Shown one piece after another: positions 45,708 to 55,305 of a DNA stretch of 64,000 nt; the stretch's first letter is position 1; each line of letters begins with the position of its first letter. The position numbers and the translations under genes are program-made. Source of the stretch: Burkholderia stabilis (GTDB taxonomy: Bacteria; Pseudomonadota; Gammaproteobacteria; Burkholderiales; Burkholderiaceae); NCBI RefSeq assembly GCF_001742165.1, contig NZ_CP016442.1:1426001-1490000 (forward strand), given 5' to 3'. The notes under the pieces were generated by a model. It was given only the letters and a program-made list of their open reading frames with translations, searched no databases and was not told the DNA's origin.

Positions 45708-46502
45708 TTACCAGGCGGCAATAACCGCGCCGCCGAACTTGCCTTCGATGAACTGCTTCACGTCGGCTGAATGATAGGCCGCGATCAGTTTCGCGACCCA
45801 CGGTTTGTTCCGGTCCGCCTCGCGAATTGCGAGGATGTTCGCGTACGGGCCGTTCGGGCCCTCGATCGCGATCGCGTCCTGTTTCGGTTTCAACCCCGCT
45901 TCCATCGCGTAGTTGGTATTGATCGCGGCCGCATCGACGTCGCCGAGCGAACGCGGAATCTGCGCCGCATCGAGCTCGACGATCTTCAGCTTGCGCGGAT
46001 TGTCGACGATATCGAGCGGCGTCGCCTTCAGCCCGGCGTCCGCGCGCAGCTTCAACAGGCCCTGCTTTTGCAGCAACAGCAGCGCACGGCCGCCGTTGGT
46101 CGGGTCGTTCGGGACCGCGATGCGCGCGCCCGGCTTCAATTCCGCCAGCGACTTCACGCGCTTCGAATAGATGCCCATCGGAAACGTCACGGTATCCGCG
46201 ACCTTGATCAGCTTGTAGCCGCGATCCTTCACCTGCGCCTGCAGATACGGATCGTGCTGGTAGCTGTTCGCGTCGAGGTCGCCCGATGCGAGCGCGGCGT
46301 TCGGTTGCACGTAGTCGGAGAATTCGACGATGCGGATCTCGAGGCCGCTCTTCGCCGCGACCTTCTTCACCGCTTCCATGATCTGCGCGTGCGGCCCGCC
46401 CGTTACGCCCACCTTGATGGTTTCGGCCTGCGCGTGCGCACCCGCGAACAACGCGGCCGCACCGAGCGCCGCCACGAACTTCAGCATGAAACGTCGTTGC
46501 AT
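45708..46502 (-). CDS. metQ: Methionine ABC transporter substrate-binding protein MetQ
   Basis: A 264-residue NlpA-family binding protein. GGPHAQIMEAVKKVAAKSGL, PNAALASGDLDANSYQHDPYL and GARIAVPNDPTNGGRALLLLQ are hallmarks. The signal peptide (MQRRFMLKFVAALGAAALF..) ends in AHAQAE with no Cys, so this is a soluble periplasmic protein, unlike the lipoprotein MetQ of E. coli. Third gene of metN-metI-metQ. Confidence 0.95.
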   Translation of the reverse strand: MQRRFMLKFVAALGAAALFAGAHAQAETIKVGVTGGPHAQIMEAVKKVAAKSGLEIRIVEFSDYVQPNAALASGDLDANSYQHDPYLQAQVKDRGYKLIKVADTVTFPMGIYSKRVKSLAELKPGARIAVPNDPTNGGRALLLLQKQGLLKLRADAGLKATPLDIVDNPRKLKIVELDAAQIPRSLGDVDAAAINTNYAMEAGLKPKQDAIAIEGPNGPYANILAIREADRNKPWVAKLIAAYHSADVKQFIEGKFGGAVIAAW

Positions 46503-46531
46503 CGTGTCTCCCCTAACGGATCAGTTTCGTT

Positions 46532-47185
46532 TTATTTGTGGCTCAGCCGGCGCACGAGCCAGTCGCCGAACGACTGCACGATCTGAACGAACACGATCAG
46601 GATCGCGACGACCGTCCACATCACTTCCGGCAGATAGCGCTGGTAGCCGTAGCGAATCCCGAGATCGCCCAGGCCGCCGCCGCCGATCGCGCCCGCCATC
46701 GCCGAATAACCGACCAGCGACACGAACGTGATCGTCAGGCCCGCCACGACACCCGGCAGCGATTCGGGCAGCAGCACCTTGAATACGATCTGCGACGTGG
46801 TCGCGCCCATCGATTGCGCGGCCTCGATCAACCCGCGGTCGACTTCGCGCAGCGCCGTTTCGACGAGACGCGCAACGAACGGCGCGGCTGCGAGCGTCAA
46901 CGGCACGACCGCCGCTGCCGTACCGATCGACGAACCCGTGACGAGCCGTGTAAACGGAATCACCGCGACCAGCAGGATGATGAACGGTGTCGAGCGGACG
47001 GCGTTCACGATGCCGCCGAGCACGCGATTCACCGCGAGATTCTGCAGTACGCCCTGACGGTCGGTCAGGTAGAGCAATACGCCGAGCGGCAGCCCGACGA
47101 GCGCGCCGACCACCCCGGAGATGCCGACCATGATCAGCGTCTCCCAGAACGACTGCACGAACATATCGAACATCTCACTCAACAT
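46532..47185 (-). CDS. metI: Methionine ABC transporter permease MetI
   Basis: A 217-residue membrane protein with five hydrophobic segments and the permease EAA loop ([32 protein letters not shown]) that contacts MetN. The ATG overlaps the end of metN by 11 bp. Confidence 0.96.
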   Translation of the reverse strand: MLSEMFDMFVQSFWETLIMVGISGVVGALVGLPLGVLLYLTDRQGVLQNLAVNRVLGGIVNAVRSTPFIILLVAVIPFTRLVTGSSIGTAAAVVPLTLAAAPFVARLVETALREVDRGLIEAAQSMGATTSQIVFKVLLPESLPGVVAGLTITFVSLVGYSAMAGAIGGGGLGDLGIRYGYQRYLPEVMWTVVAILIVFVQIVQSFGDWLVRRLSHK

Positions 47186-48209
47186 ACGAAAGCTCCTCTA
47201 CCACCACACCTTGCTCGCGCAGGAACGCGAGCGCCTGCCCGACCTTGCCCGGCTCGCCGCCCGCGAGCACCGCGAGCGAACCGAATGCCTGCCCCTGGAT
47301 CTCGTCGATCTGGCCGTGCAGGATGTTGAAATCGAGTTCGTACCGACGGATCGTTTCCGACAGGATCGGCTGGTCGACACCCGAACCCGTGAACGCGAGC
47401 CGCAGCAGATGCCCGCTGCCCGTCTTCAGCCGCTCGGCCACGCGCGCCTTCAGCGCGGGCGGCAGTTCCTGTGCGATCACGTCGCCGATCAGCGCGCGCG
47501 TCACTTCGTGATGCGGCTGCAGGAACACGTCGATCACGCGACCTTCCTCGACCACACGCCCCGCATCGAGCACCGCGACGCGATCGCACACCTGCTTGAT
47601 CACTTCCATCTGGTGCGTGATCAGCACGATCGTCAGGCCAAGCTCGCGATTGATGCGCTTCAGCAGGTCGAGGATCGAACGCGTGGTTTCGGGATCGAGC
47701 GCGGACGTCGCTTCGTCCGACAGCAGCACTTTCGGCTTGCTCGCGAGCGCGCGGGCGATGCCGACGCGCTGCTTTTGCCCGCCGCTGATCTGCGCCGGGT
47801 AGCGATCCTTCTGCGCGGACAGCCCGACGAGGTCGAGCAGCGGCAGCACGGCGGCCTCAATCTCGGCACGGCTTGCGCCGGCCAGTTCGAGCGGCAACGC
47901 GACGTTGTCGAACACCGTGCGCGACGACAGCAGGTTGAAGTGCTGGAAGATCATGCCGATCTCGCGGCGAGCCTCGCGCAGCGCGCTTGCCGGCAGCAGC
48001 GTGAGATCGCGCCCGCCGACGACGACGTTGCCTTCGGTCGGCCGCGTCAGCAGGTTGATGGTGCGCACGAGCGTGCTCTTGCCGGCGCCGCTTCGGCCGA
48101 TGATGCCGAACACCTCGCCCTGCGGAATCGTCAGGTTGACGTTGTGCAATGCCTCGACCCAGCCGGTCGGGCCAGGGAAACGCTGCGAAAGATTGCGTAA
48201 TTCGATCAT
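47175..48209 (-). CDS. metN: Methionine ABC transporter ATP-binding protein MetN
   Basis: A 344-residue ATPase. Walker [10 protein letters not shown] (about 39-47), signature SGGQKQR (about 141), Walker [12 protein letters not shown], then a C-terminal NIL regulatory domain (about 265-344, [27 protein letters not shown]) that senses methionine. First gene of the operon. A -10-like TAAAAT occurs on the minus strand at 48281-48286 with a poor -35. Confidence 0.97.
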   Translation of the reverse strand: MIELRNLSQRFPGPTGWVEALHNVNLTIPQGEVFGIIGRSGAGKSTLVRTINLLTRPTEGNVVVGGRDLTLLPASALREARREIGMIFQHFNLLSSRTVFDNVALPLELAGASRAEIEAAVLPLLDLVGLSAQKDRYPAQISGGQKQRVGIARALASKPKVLLSDEATSALDPETTRSILDLLKRINRELGLTIVLITHQMEVIKQVCDRVAVLDAGRVVEEGRVIDVFLQPHHEVTRALIGDVIAQELPPALKARVAERLKTGSGHLLRLAFTGSGVDQPILSETIRRYELDFNILHGQIDEIQGQAFGSLAVLAGGEPGKVGQALAFLREQGVVVEELSYVE

Positions 48210-48425
48210 GTAAACAAAACGGCGGCCGGCTGGCGAGCAGGCCCGCCAATCGGCCGCCGATGCATCTGGAATAGCCGGCGATTTTACCGCAAACCCCTCA
48301 TTCCACTTAATAATCGATTTCGATCTTTTCATAACTACACGAAATTAGAGGGGCGCCGCTGGCCCGCCGTGCAGATGCCGCGACTATGATCCGGAACACC
48401 GACCAACGAACAGGGGACACGCCAG

Positions 48426-49346
48426 ATGACCGCCACCACTACGCCGGCCGCCGCACCTGCCATCGCCGGATCGGCGCCTTCGTCGTCGCCCGCACCGAAA
48501 ATGGGCCGGCTGCGTACCGCGGACGGGCTCGAACTGGCGTCGTACCGTTGGCCGGCCAGCGACGGCACGACGCCGCCGCGCGCGACGATCGCGCTCGTGC
48601 ACGGCCTCGCCGAACACGCGGGCCGTTATGCGACGCTCGCCGGCCGGCTGAACGCGGCCGGCATCGACGTGCTTGCGATCGATCTGCGCGGGCACGGCCA
48701 GTCGCCCGGCAAACGCGCGTGGGTCGAGCGCTTCGACGGCTACCTGAACGATGCGGATGCGCTGGTCGCCGAAGCAGCGCGCGGCAATGCGCCGCTGTTC
48801 CTGATGGGACACAGCATGGGCGGCGCCGTCGCCGCGCTGTACGCGATCGAACGCGCGCCGGCCCGCGGCCACGCGCTGACGGGCCTCGTCCTGTCGAGCC
48901 CGGCGCTCGCGCCGGGCCGCGACGTGCCGCGCTGGATGCTCTCGGTAAGCCGCATCATCAGCCGCGCATGGCCGACCTTCCCCGCGATCAGGATCGATGC
49001 GGCGCTGCTGTCGCGCGACCCGGCCATCGTCGCGGCCAATCGCGCCGATCCGCTCGTGCATCACGGCGCGGTTCCCGCCCGCACCGGCGCGGAGATACTC
49101 GATGCGATGGCCCGCATCGAAAGCGGCCGCGGCGCGCTGCGCGTACCGGTGCTCGTCTATCACGGCACCGAGGACAAGCTGACCGAACCCGACGGCAGCC
49201 GCGCGTTCGGCGCGCGCGTCGGTTCGCCCGATCGCACGCTGACGCTATACGAAGGCGGCTTTCACGAAACGATGAACGATCTCGAACGCGATCGCGTGAT
49301 CGACGCGCTGATCGCGTGGATTCACGCACGCGTGCCGGCGCGCTGA
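48426..49346 (+). CDS. Alpha/beta hydrolase (monoacylglycerol lipase-like)
   Basis: A 306-residue serine hydrolase. Nucleophile elbow GHSMGGAVAALYA (about 134-146), LVHGLAEHAGRY oxyanion region, Asp in YHGTEDKLTEP and His in GGFHETMND complete the triad. RGHGQSPGKRAWVERFDGYLNDAD is typical of monoacylglycerol-lipase-like lysophospholipases. The N-terminal 25 residues are Ala/Pro-rich and variable. Divergent from metN. Confidence 0.87.
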   Translation: MTATTTPAAAPAIAGSAPSSSPAPKMGRLRTADGLELASYRWPASDGTTPPRATIALVHGLAEHAGRYATLAGRLNAAGIDVLAIDLRGHGQSPGKRAWVERFDGYLNDADALVAEAARGNAPLFLMGHSMGGAVAALYAIERAPARGHALTGLVLSSPALAPGRDVPRWMLSVSRIISRAWPTFPAIRIDAALLSRDPAIVAANRADPLVHHGAVPARTGAEILDAMARIESGRGALRVPVLVYHGTEDKLTEPDGSRAFGARVGSPDRTLTLYEGGFHETMNDLERDRVIDALIAWIHARVPAR

Positions 49347-49365
49347 GCGCGCACGGCACGGCCGG

Positions 49366-50289
49366 TCAGATACCGGCCAGCACGCGCAGGTGCGCGACGA
49401 CGCTGCGCCCGAGCGCGGACAGGTTGTAGCCGCCTTCGAGGCAACTCACGATGCGGCCTTGCGCATGACGACGCGCAACGTCGACGATCTGCGCGGTCAG
49501 CCATTCGAAGTCGGCCTCGACGAGGCCGAGGTTGCCGATATCGTCCTCGCGATGCGCATCGAAGCCGGCGGACACGAACAGCATCTGCGGCTTGAATGCG
49601 TCGAGGCGCGGCAACCAGAACATGTCGACGGCTTCGCGGATCGCCATCCCGTTGCTGCGCGCGGGCATCGGCAGGTTGACCATGTTCGGCGCCTGGTGAT
49701 CGACGCCCGAGAACGGGTACAGCGGATGCTGGAAGAAGCTGCACATCAGCACGCGTTCGTCGTTCGCGAACGCAGCCTCGGTGCCGTTGCCGTGGTGCAC
49801 GTCGAAATCGATGATCGCGACACGCTCGATACCGTGCACGTCGAGCGCATGCCGCGCAGCGATCGCAACGTTGTTGAAGAAACAGAAACCCATCGCGCGT
49901 GCAGGCTCCGCATGATGGCCGGGCGGGCGGACGCCGCAGAACGCATTCGCGTAACGGCCTTCGATCACCGCGTCGGTCGCCGCGATCGCGGCACCGGCCG
50001 CGCGCAGCGCCGCGCGCCACGTATCGCGGTTCATCAGCGTATCGGGATCGATCTCGACGTAGCCGTCGACCGGCGTCATGCTCCGGATGTAGTCGATGTG
50101 CGCCTGCGTATGCACCCGGCCCAGCGCCACCTCGCTCGCAAATGGCGCGGTTTCGTGGACGATCAGGTCGTCGATGCGGCTCGCGATCAGTTGATCCTGG
50201 ATCGCCGACAATCGGGCCGGGCATTCCGGATGCCATTCCCCCATCTCGTGCAGCATGCAGTCGGGGTGCGTATAGAAAGCGGTTGCCAT
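49366..50289 (-). CDS. Histone deacetylase family protein (acetylpolyamine amidohydrolase type)
   Basis: A 307-residue zinc amidohydrolase of the arginase/deacetylase fold. RPPGHHAE (His pair), IIDFDVHHGNGTEAAF (metal Asp and His) and SAGFDAHREDDIGNLG (second metal Asp) are intact. Bacterial class II members often deacetylate acetylpolyamines or lysine. It has no cofactor gene next to it; divergent from mltB. Confidence 0.92.
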   Translation of the reverse strand: MATAFYTHPDCMLHEMGEWHPECPARLSAIQDQLIASRIDDLIVHETAPFASEVALGRVHTQAHIDYIRSMTPVDGYVEIDPDTLMNRDTWRAALRAAGAAIAATDAVIEGRYANAFCGVRPPGHHAEPARAMGFCFFNNVAIAARHALDVHGIERVAIIDFDVHHGNGTEAAFANDERVLMCSFFQHPLYPFSGVDHQAPNMVNLPMPARSNGMAIREAVDMFWLPRLDAFKPQMLFVSAGFDAHREDDIGNLGLVEADFEWLTAQIVDVARRHAQGRIVSCLEGGYNLSALGRSVVAHLRVLAGI

Positions 50290-50458
50290 AAGCTGTCATC
50301 CGCAGCGCGCGGTGCGCCGCAGGTCTCCATCAATGATGTCCATCGTCTGCCGCGAATTCGCCGCTAACTTACCACAACGGGGGCCCGTTTCGCCCCGGCG
50401 CGCCGGATGCGTCGGGTATACTGCGCCGAACACAATCGCCCTTCCCGCCCGCTTCGAC

Positions 50459-51676
50459 ATGAATTCCAGCAAGCCTGCCGCCCTTCTCTCCGCGCTGTTC
50501 CGCGCTCGCGCTCCGCTCGTCGTCGTCGCCGTTGCCGCCGCCCTCGGCGCCGCGCCCGCCGGTGCGCAGACGCAGCCCGCGAAGCCCGCCGGCACGCTCG
50601 TCGCGCAGGGCCAGCCTCAGCAGCCGTCGCCGCCGGGCCAGACCTTCGAAGAGGAAATCGTTCCGCAGCGTTACGCGAACAACGCGAAGGTCGACGCGTT
50701 CATCGACGAGATGGTCAACCGCAACGGCTTCGACTCCACGAGCCTGCATGCGCTGTTCTCGCGCATCAGTTATTCGGCAACGGCCGTCAAGCTCGTGAAG
50801 CCGGCTGCGTCGCCGACGGTCAAGAACTGGCGCGTCTATCGCTCGCGCTTCATCGAGCCGATCCGCATCAACGCGGGCGTGAAGTTCTGGAAGGCGAACC
50901 AGGCAACGCTGCAGCGCGCATCCGCCGAATTCGGCGTGCCGCCCGAAGTGATCGTCGGCATCATCGGCGTCGAGACGATCTATGGCCGCTACATGGGCAA
51001 TTTCCGCGTGCTCGATGCGCTGACCACGCTCACGTTCGACTATCCGGACACGCCGAATCGCGACAGTCGCCAGGCAACGTTCCGCAAGAATCTCGAAGAT
51101 TTCCTCGTCTGGACCCGCGACAATCAGCTCGACCCGACCACCGTGCTCGGCTCGTACACCGGCGCGATCGGGATTCCGCAGTTCCTGCCGAGCAGCATCC
51201 GCGAATATGCGGTCGACTTCGACGGTACGGGTCACGTCGATCTGCGCAGCAGCCCGGTCGACGCGATCGGCAGCGTCGCGAACTACCTGAAGCAGCACGG
51301 CTGGGAAACCGATCGCCCGGTGGTGTGGCAGATCACGCCCGACACCGGCAGCCTGGGCATCGCGCAAGCTGCTGCCGACGGCAAGCCCGAACCGCACTGG
51401 GCGCTGTCGCAACTGATGCGCGCCGGCATGACGCTGAACGAACCGGCGGTCAACATCACCACCGAAGCCGGCACGCCGGTGACCGTGGTCGACCTGCCGT
51501 CGCCGGGGCGCGCAACCGAATACATGCTCGGGCTCAAGAATTTCTACGTGCTGACGCGCTACAACCGCAGCTTCTTCTATGCACTCACCGTGTACCAGCT
51601 CGGCGAGGCCGTGAAGGCGCAGATGGAAGCGAGCGGCGCGCTGCGGCCGGCCAACATGGACGAGCAGGCGCAATAA
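50459..51676 (+). CDS. mltB: Lytic murein transglycosylase B
   Basis: A 405-residue periplasmic lytic transglycosylase. Signal peptide to about residue 37 (APAGAQT), no lipobox Cys. The catalytic Glu is in VGIIGVETIYGRYMG (about 162-176), followed by DALTTLTFDYPDTPNRDSRQA and YTGAIGIPQFLPSSIREYAVD. It cleaves peptidoglycan to 1,6-anhydromuropeptides. The terminator lies directly downstream. Confidence 0.95.
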   Translation: MNSSKPAALLSALFRARAPLVVVAVAAALGAAPAGAQTQPAKPAGTLVAQGQPQQPSPPGQTFEEEIVPQRYANNAKVDAFIDEMVNRNGFDSTSLHALFSRISYSATAVKLVKPAASPTVKNWRVYRSRFIEPIRINAGVKFWKANQATLQRASAEFGVPPEVIVGIIGVETIYGRYMGNFRVLDALTTLTFDYPDTPNRDSRQATFRKNLEDFLVWTRDNQLDPTTVLGSYTGAIGIPQFLPSSIREYAVDFDGTGHVDLRSSPVDAIGSVANYLKQHGWETDRPVVWQITPDTGSLGIAQAAADGKPEPHWALSQLMRAGMTLNEPAVNITTEAGTPVTVVDLPSPGRATEYMLGLKNFYVLTRYNRSFFYALTVYQLGEAVKAQMEASGALRPANMDEQAQ

Positions 51677-51695
51677 GCAAACGCCCCGCCCAAAC

Positions 51696-51725
51696 AAAAA
51701 ACGCCGCAACTGCGGCGTTTTTTTT
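51696..51725. terminator. Bidirectional intrinsic terminator
   Basis: AAAACGCCGCA/TGCGGCGTTTT stem with T8 to the right and A6 to the left, between mltB and cysM, which converge. Confidence 0.92.
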
Positions 51726-51743
51726 ATCGCGTGATGGCCAGGC

Positions 51744-52646
51744 TCAGGCCGGGAACACGCCCGTGGACAGGTAGCGGTCGCCGCGATCGCAGACGATGAA
51801 CACGATCGTCGCGTTCTCGACCTGACGCGCGATGCGCATCGCGACTTCGCACGCGCCGCCCGATGAAATGCCCGCGAAGATGCCTTCGACCGCCGCCATC
51901 CGGCGCGCCATCGCTTCCGACGCCGCCTGGCTCACGCTCTCGACACGGTCGACGCGGCTGCGATCGAAGATCGTCGGCATGTACGCTTCCGGCCACTTGC
52001 GGATGCCCGGAATGCGCGAACCTTCTTCCGGCTGCGCACCGACGATCTCGATCGCCGGATTCTGTTCCTTCAGGTAACGCGACGTGCCCATGATCGTGCC
52101 CGTCGTGCCCATCGCCGACACGAAGTGCGTGATGCGCCCTTCGGTATCGCGCCAGATTTCCGGGCCCGTCCCTTCGTAGTGCGCAATCGGGTTGTCGGGA
52201 TTCGCGAACTGATCGAGGATCACGCCCTTACCCTCGCGCTGCATCTGGTCGGCGAGATCGCGCGCCAGTTCCATCCCGCCCTTCACCGGCGTGAGGATGA
52301 TCTCCGCGCCATAGGCCGCCATGCTCTGGCGGCGCTCGACCGACAGATCCTCCGGCATGATCAGCACCATCTTGTAGCCGCGGATCGCCGCTGCCATTGC
52401 GAGTGCGATGCCCGTATTGCCGCTCGTCGCCTCGATCAGCGTATCGCCCGGCTTGATGCGCCCGCGCGCCTCGGCCTTGCTGATCATCGACAGCGCCGGG
52501 CGATCCTTCACCGAACCGGCCGGATTGTTGCCTTCGAGCTTCGCGAGCACCACGTTGTTGCGCGCGCGAATCTCGTCGTCCGGCAAGCGGACCAGTTGCA
52601 CGAGCGGCGTATTGCCAATCGTGTCTTCGATAGTTTTGTAAGCCAT
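51744..52646 (-). CDS. cysM: Cysteine synthase B (O-acetylserine sulfhydrylase) CysM
   Basis: A 300-residue PLP enzyme. The PLP Lys is in NNPAGSVKDRPAL (about residue 44), phosphate-binding TSGNTGIALA, and GTTGTIMG. The isoform reads thiosulfate or sulfide with O-acetylserine to make S-sulfocysteine or cysteine. RRLQG-type CysK features are absent; GIFAGISSGGA fits CysM. Last gene of the leftward cluster, preceded by a terminator after comEA. Confidence 0.95.
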   Translation of the reverse strand: MAYKTIEDTIGNTPLVQLVRLPDDEIRARNNVVLAKLEGNNPAGSVKDRPALSMISKAEARGRIKPGDTLIEATSGNTGIALAMAAAIRGYKMVLIMPEDLSVERRQSMAAYGAEIILTPVKGGMELARDLADQMQREGKGVILDQFANPDNPIAHYEGTGPEIWRDTEGRITHFVSAMGTTGTIMGTSRYLKEQNPAIEIVGAQPEEGSRIPGIRKWPEAYMPTIFDRSRVDRVESVSQAASEAMARRMAAVEGIFAGISSGGACEVAMRIARQVENATIVFIVCDRGDRYLSTGVFPA

Positions 52647-52778
52647 GGAGATACCGTGAGTGCGAGGCCGATCAATCGATCGATTGTAAACCAGCACTGC
52701 CGCTCGCGCCGGCAACCCCATTACGACGATGGAATACGACGCGGCGACTCGTGATCGCCCCGCACGGGATGCACACGC

Positions 52779-52802
52779 AAAAAACCCGCGGCATGCCGCG
52801 GG
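52779..52802 (-). terminator. Intrinsic terminator after comEA
   Basis: CCCGCGGCATGCCGCGGG palindrome with the T6 run (minus strand) at 52779-52784. Confidence 0.82.
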
Positions 52803-52857
52803 AAGCCGTCGTCATGACGGCGGCTGAAGGAGCTCTTTGGCTGCTGCGCGCGATGCG

Positions 52858-53217
52858 TTACTTCTGTGCGGTGCGGGCAGGCGCGGCGGCCGGCTTTGCC
52901 GCCGCCGGTCTGGCCGCGGCTTGCTGGGTTGCGCCAGAACCGGCCGCACCCGAGCCGGCCGCGCCTACCGTCAGCCCTTCCTGCTGAAGTCGCTCGACGG
53001 TATGGCCGCCCATGCCTTTCACGCGTGACGCGAGATCGTCCGCATTCCTGAACGGACCGCGTGCGCCGCGCTCGTCGAGAATCGCTTTCGCCCGCGCCGG
53101 GCCGATGCCCTTGATGCCGATGAGTGCATCCTCGTTCGCGGTGTTGACGTCGACGGCCGCCCAGGCCGACGCGACTGCGCCGAGCATGACCGCTGCGGCA
53201 AACCATTTCCTGATCAT
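52858..53217 (-). CDS. comEA: ComEA-like helix-hairpin-helix DNA-binding protein
   Basis: A 119-residue exported protein: signal peptide to about residue 20, then the double HhH motif VDVNTANEDALIGIKGIGPARAKAIL and GPFRNADDLASRVKGMG. The C-terminus is Ala/Pro/Gln-rich low complexity. ComEA binds DNA entering the periplasm in transformation; in many proteobacteria the role is less certain. It follows hldD with a 74-bp gap. Confidence 0.88.
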   Translation of the reverse strand: MIRKWFAAAVMLGAVASAWAAVDVNTANEDALIGIKGIGPARAKAILDERGARGPFRNADDLASRVKGMGGHTVERLQQEGLTVGAAGSGAAGSGATQQAAARPAAAKPAAAPARTAQK

Positions 53218-53291
53218 GTGCTGGATCTCCGATGAAAAACGGCCGGCGGCTGCCGACCGTGAGACCCAGTCTATCGATGCAACGCTTCCGT

Positions 53292-54284
53292 TTAAACCTG
53301 GCCGGATAGCCAACGAACGTAGCGGTCGACACCTTCCTGCACCGTCAGGAACGGTGCGTCGTAGCCTGCCGCGCGCAGCTTCGTCTGATCGGCCTGCGTG
53401 AAGCACTGGTACTTGCCGCGCAGCGCATCGGGGAACGGCACGTACTCGATCAGCCCCTGCTCGACCTGCTGCGCGAGCGTCAGCGGCGGCAGGTTGTCGA
53501 GCACGCGCAACGTGTTCACGACCGTCGACGCGATATCGTTGAACGGCTGCGCGCGGCCCGTGCCGAGATTGAAGATGCCCGACTTCTCCGGATGATCGAA
53601 GAAGTACAGGTTCACCTTCGCGACGTCCTCGACCGACACGAAATCGCGCGTCTGCTCGCCCGGCGCATAACCGTTGTACTCGCCGAACAGCTTCACCTTG
53701 CCTTCCGCGCGGAACTGGTTGAAGTTGTGGAACGCGACCGACGCCATGCGCCCCTTGTGCGTCTCGCGCGGGCCGTACACGTTGAAGTAGCGGAAACCGG
53801 CGATCTGGCTCTTCGCGCTCGGCAGCACGCGGCGGATCACCTGGTCGAACAGGAACTTCGAATAACCGTAGACGTTCAGCGGCGCCTCGACCTCGCGCTC
53901 CTCGACGAACCGCGTCGAGCCGCCGTAGGTCGCGGCCGACGACGCGTACAGGAACTGCACGCCCTGCTCGAGGCAGGTGTCGAGCACCGCACGGCTGTAG
54001 CGGAAGTTGTTGTCCATCATGTAGCGGCCGTCGGTTTCCATCGTGTCCGAACAGGCGCCTTCGTGGAACACCGCGCGTACCTTGCCGAAATCGCCGCGCG
54101 CGAAGCGTTCGACGAATTCGGTCTTGTCGAGATAGTCGTCGATCTCGCAATCGACGAGATTCCGGAACTTGTCCGCGCGCGTCAGGTTGTCGACCGCGAT
54201 GATGCGCGTCTCGCCGCGCTCGTTGAGCGCCTTGACGAGGTTCGCGCCGATAAAACCGGCTGCGCCGGTGACGATGAGGGTCAT
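53292..54284 (-). CDS. hldD: ADP-L-glycero-D-manno-heptose 6-epimerase HldD
   Basis: A 330-residue NADP-dependent epimerase, last step of ADP-heptose synthesis for LPS core. Nucleotide loop [19 protein letters not shown] and the catalytic YxxxK in [12 protein letters not shown] are visible, with the [21 protein letters not shown] segment. It follows hldE (63 bp). Confidence 0.97.
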   Translation of the reverse strand: MTLIVTGAAGFIGANLVKALNERGETRIIAVDNLTRADKFRNLVDCEIDDYLDKTEFVERFARGDFGKVRAVFHEGACSDTMETDGRYMMDNNFRYSRAVLDTCLEQGVQFLYASSAATYGGSTRFVEEREVEAPLNVYGYSKFLFDQVIRRVLPSAKSQIAGFRYFNVYGPRETHKGRMASVAFHNFNQFRAEGKVKLFGEYNGYAPGEQTRDFVSVEDVAKVNLYFFDHPEKSGIFNLGTGRAQPFNDIASTVVNTLRVLDNLPPLTLAQQVEQGLIEYVPFPDALRGKYQCFTQADQTKLRAAGYDAPFLTVQEGVDRYVRWLSGQV

Positions 54285-54347
54285 GATCGTCCTGCCTGAA
54301 AAATGGGAGCCATGCGTGCGGCGCGCGGGTCGCGCCACCGAATGCGC

Positions 54348-55298
54348 TCAGTGAAACAGTTCGTCGTAATCGACCGTGGCCGTGCCGAGCTTGCCGACCA
54401 CGATGCCGGCCGCGCGATTCGCGAGCACGACCGCGTCGACGAGCGGCACACCCGCGCCGAGCATCGTCGCGACCGTCGCGATCACGGTATCGCCCGCGCC
54501 CGACACGTCGAACACCTCGCGCGCGAGCGCCGGCGCATGCAGTTCGCCTTCGGCGGAAAAAAGCGTCATGCCCTCTTCCGAACGCGTGAGCAGCAGCGCG
54601 TCGATATTGAGTTCCGCGCGCAGATTCGCGACGCGCGCGCGTAAGTCGTCTTCCGATTTCCACTGACCGACCACTTCGCGCAGTTCCGCGCGGTTCGGCG
54701 TGATCAGCGATGCGCCGCGATAGCGCGCCCAGTCGTCGCCCTTCGGGTCGACGAGGACGGCCTTGCCGGCCGCACGCGCCTTCTCGATCATCGTCGTGAC
54801 GTGCGTCAGGCCGCCTTTCGCGTAATCCGACATCAGCACGACGTCGTGCTGCGGCAGCAGCGCGTCGAAGCGTGCGAGCCCCGCGAGCAGCACCTCGTGC
54901 GTTGGCATCGCCTCGAAGTCGACGCGCAACAGTTGCTGCTGGCGCGCGAGCACGCGCAGCTTGATCGTGGTCGGCAGCGCCGGGTCGCGTTCGAGATGGG
55001 GCGTCACGCCGCTGCTGCCGAGCAGTTCGACGATCCGCTCACCGGGTTCGTCGCACCCGACGACGCACAGCAACCCGGCCTGCCCGCCGAGCGTCACGGC
55101 ATTGCGCGCGACGTTGGCTGCGCCGCCGAGCCGCTCCTCCTGACGCTGCACGTGCACGACCGGCACGGGCGCTTCCGGTGAAATGCGATCGACGTTACCG
55201 AACCAGTACCGGTCGAGCATCACGTCGCCGACGACGAGCACGCGCGCGCGCGCGATTTGCGCGCGCGGCACCGGAACGACTTCGCGAAGAGTATTCAT
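54348..55298 (-). CDS. hldE: D-glycero-beta-D-manno-heptose-7-phosphate kinase (HldE kinase domain, RfaE1/HldA)
   Basis: A 316-residue ribokinase-family enzyme that phosphorylates heptose-7-phosphate at C1. RISPEAPVPVVHV, GGAANVARNAVTLGGQ and the ATP/anion hole motif FDVSGAGDTVIATVATML are intact. It lacks the C-terminal nucleotidyltransferase domain of the E. coli bifunctional HldE, so another gene must encode that step (as in HldA/HldC systems). It starts 7 bp downstream of ugd. Confidence 0.95.
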   Translation of the reverse strand: MNTLREVVPVPRAQIARARVLVVGDVMLDRYWFGNVDRISPEAPVPVVHVQRQEERLGGAANVARNAVTLGGQAGLLCVVGCDEPGERIVELLGSSGVTPHLERDPALPTTIKLRVLARQQQLLRVDFEAMPTHEVLLAGLARFDALLPQHDVVLMSDYAKGGLTHVTTMIEKARAAGKAVLVDPKGDDWARYRGASLITPNRAELREVVGQWKSEDDLRARVANLRAELNIDALLLTRSEEGMTLFSAEGELHAPALAREVFDVSGAGDTVIATVATMLGAGVPLVDAVVLANRAAGIVVGKLGTATVDYDELFH

Positions 55299-55305
55299 CG
55301 TGTGG

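Noticed and set aside
48281..48286. -10-like TAAAAT for metN
   Set aside because: The best -35 matches only about half the consensus; mentioned under metN but not listed as a promoter.
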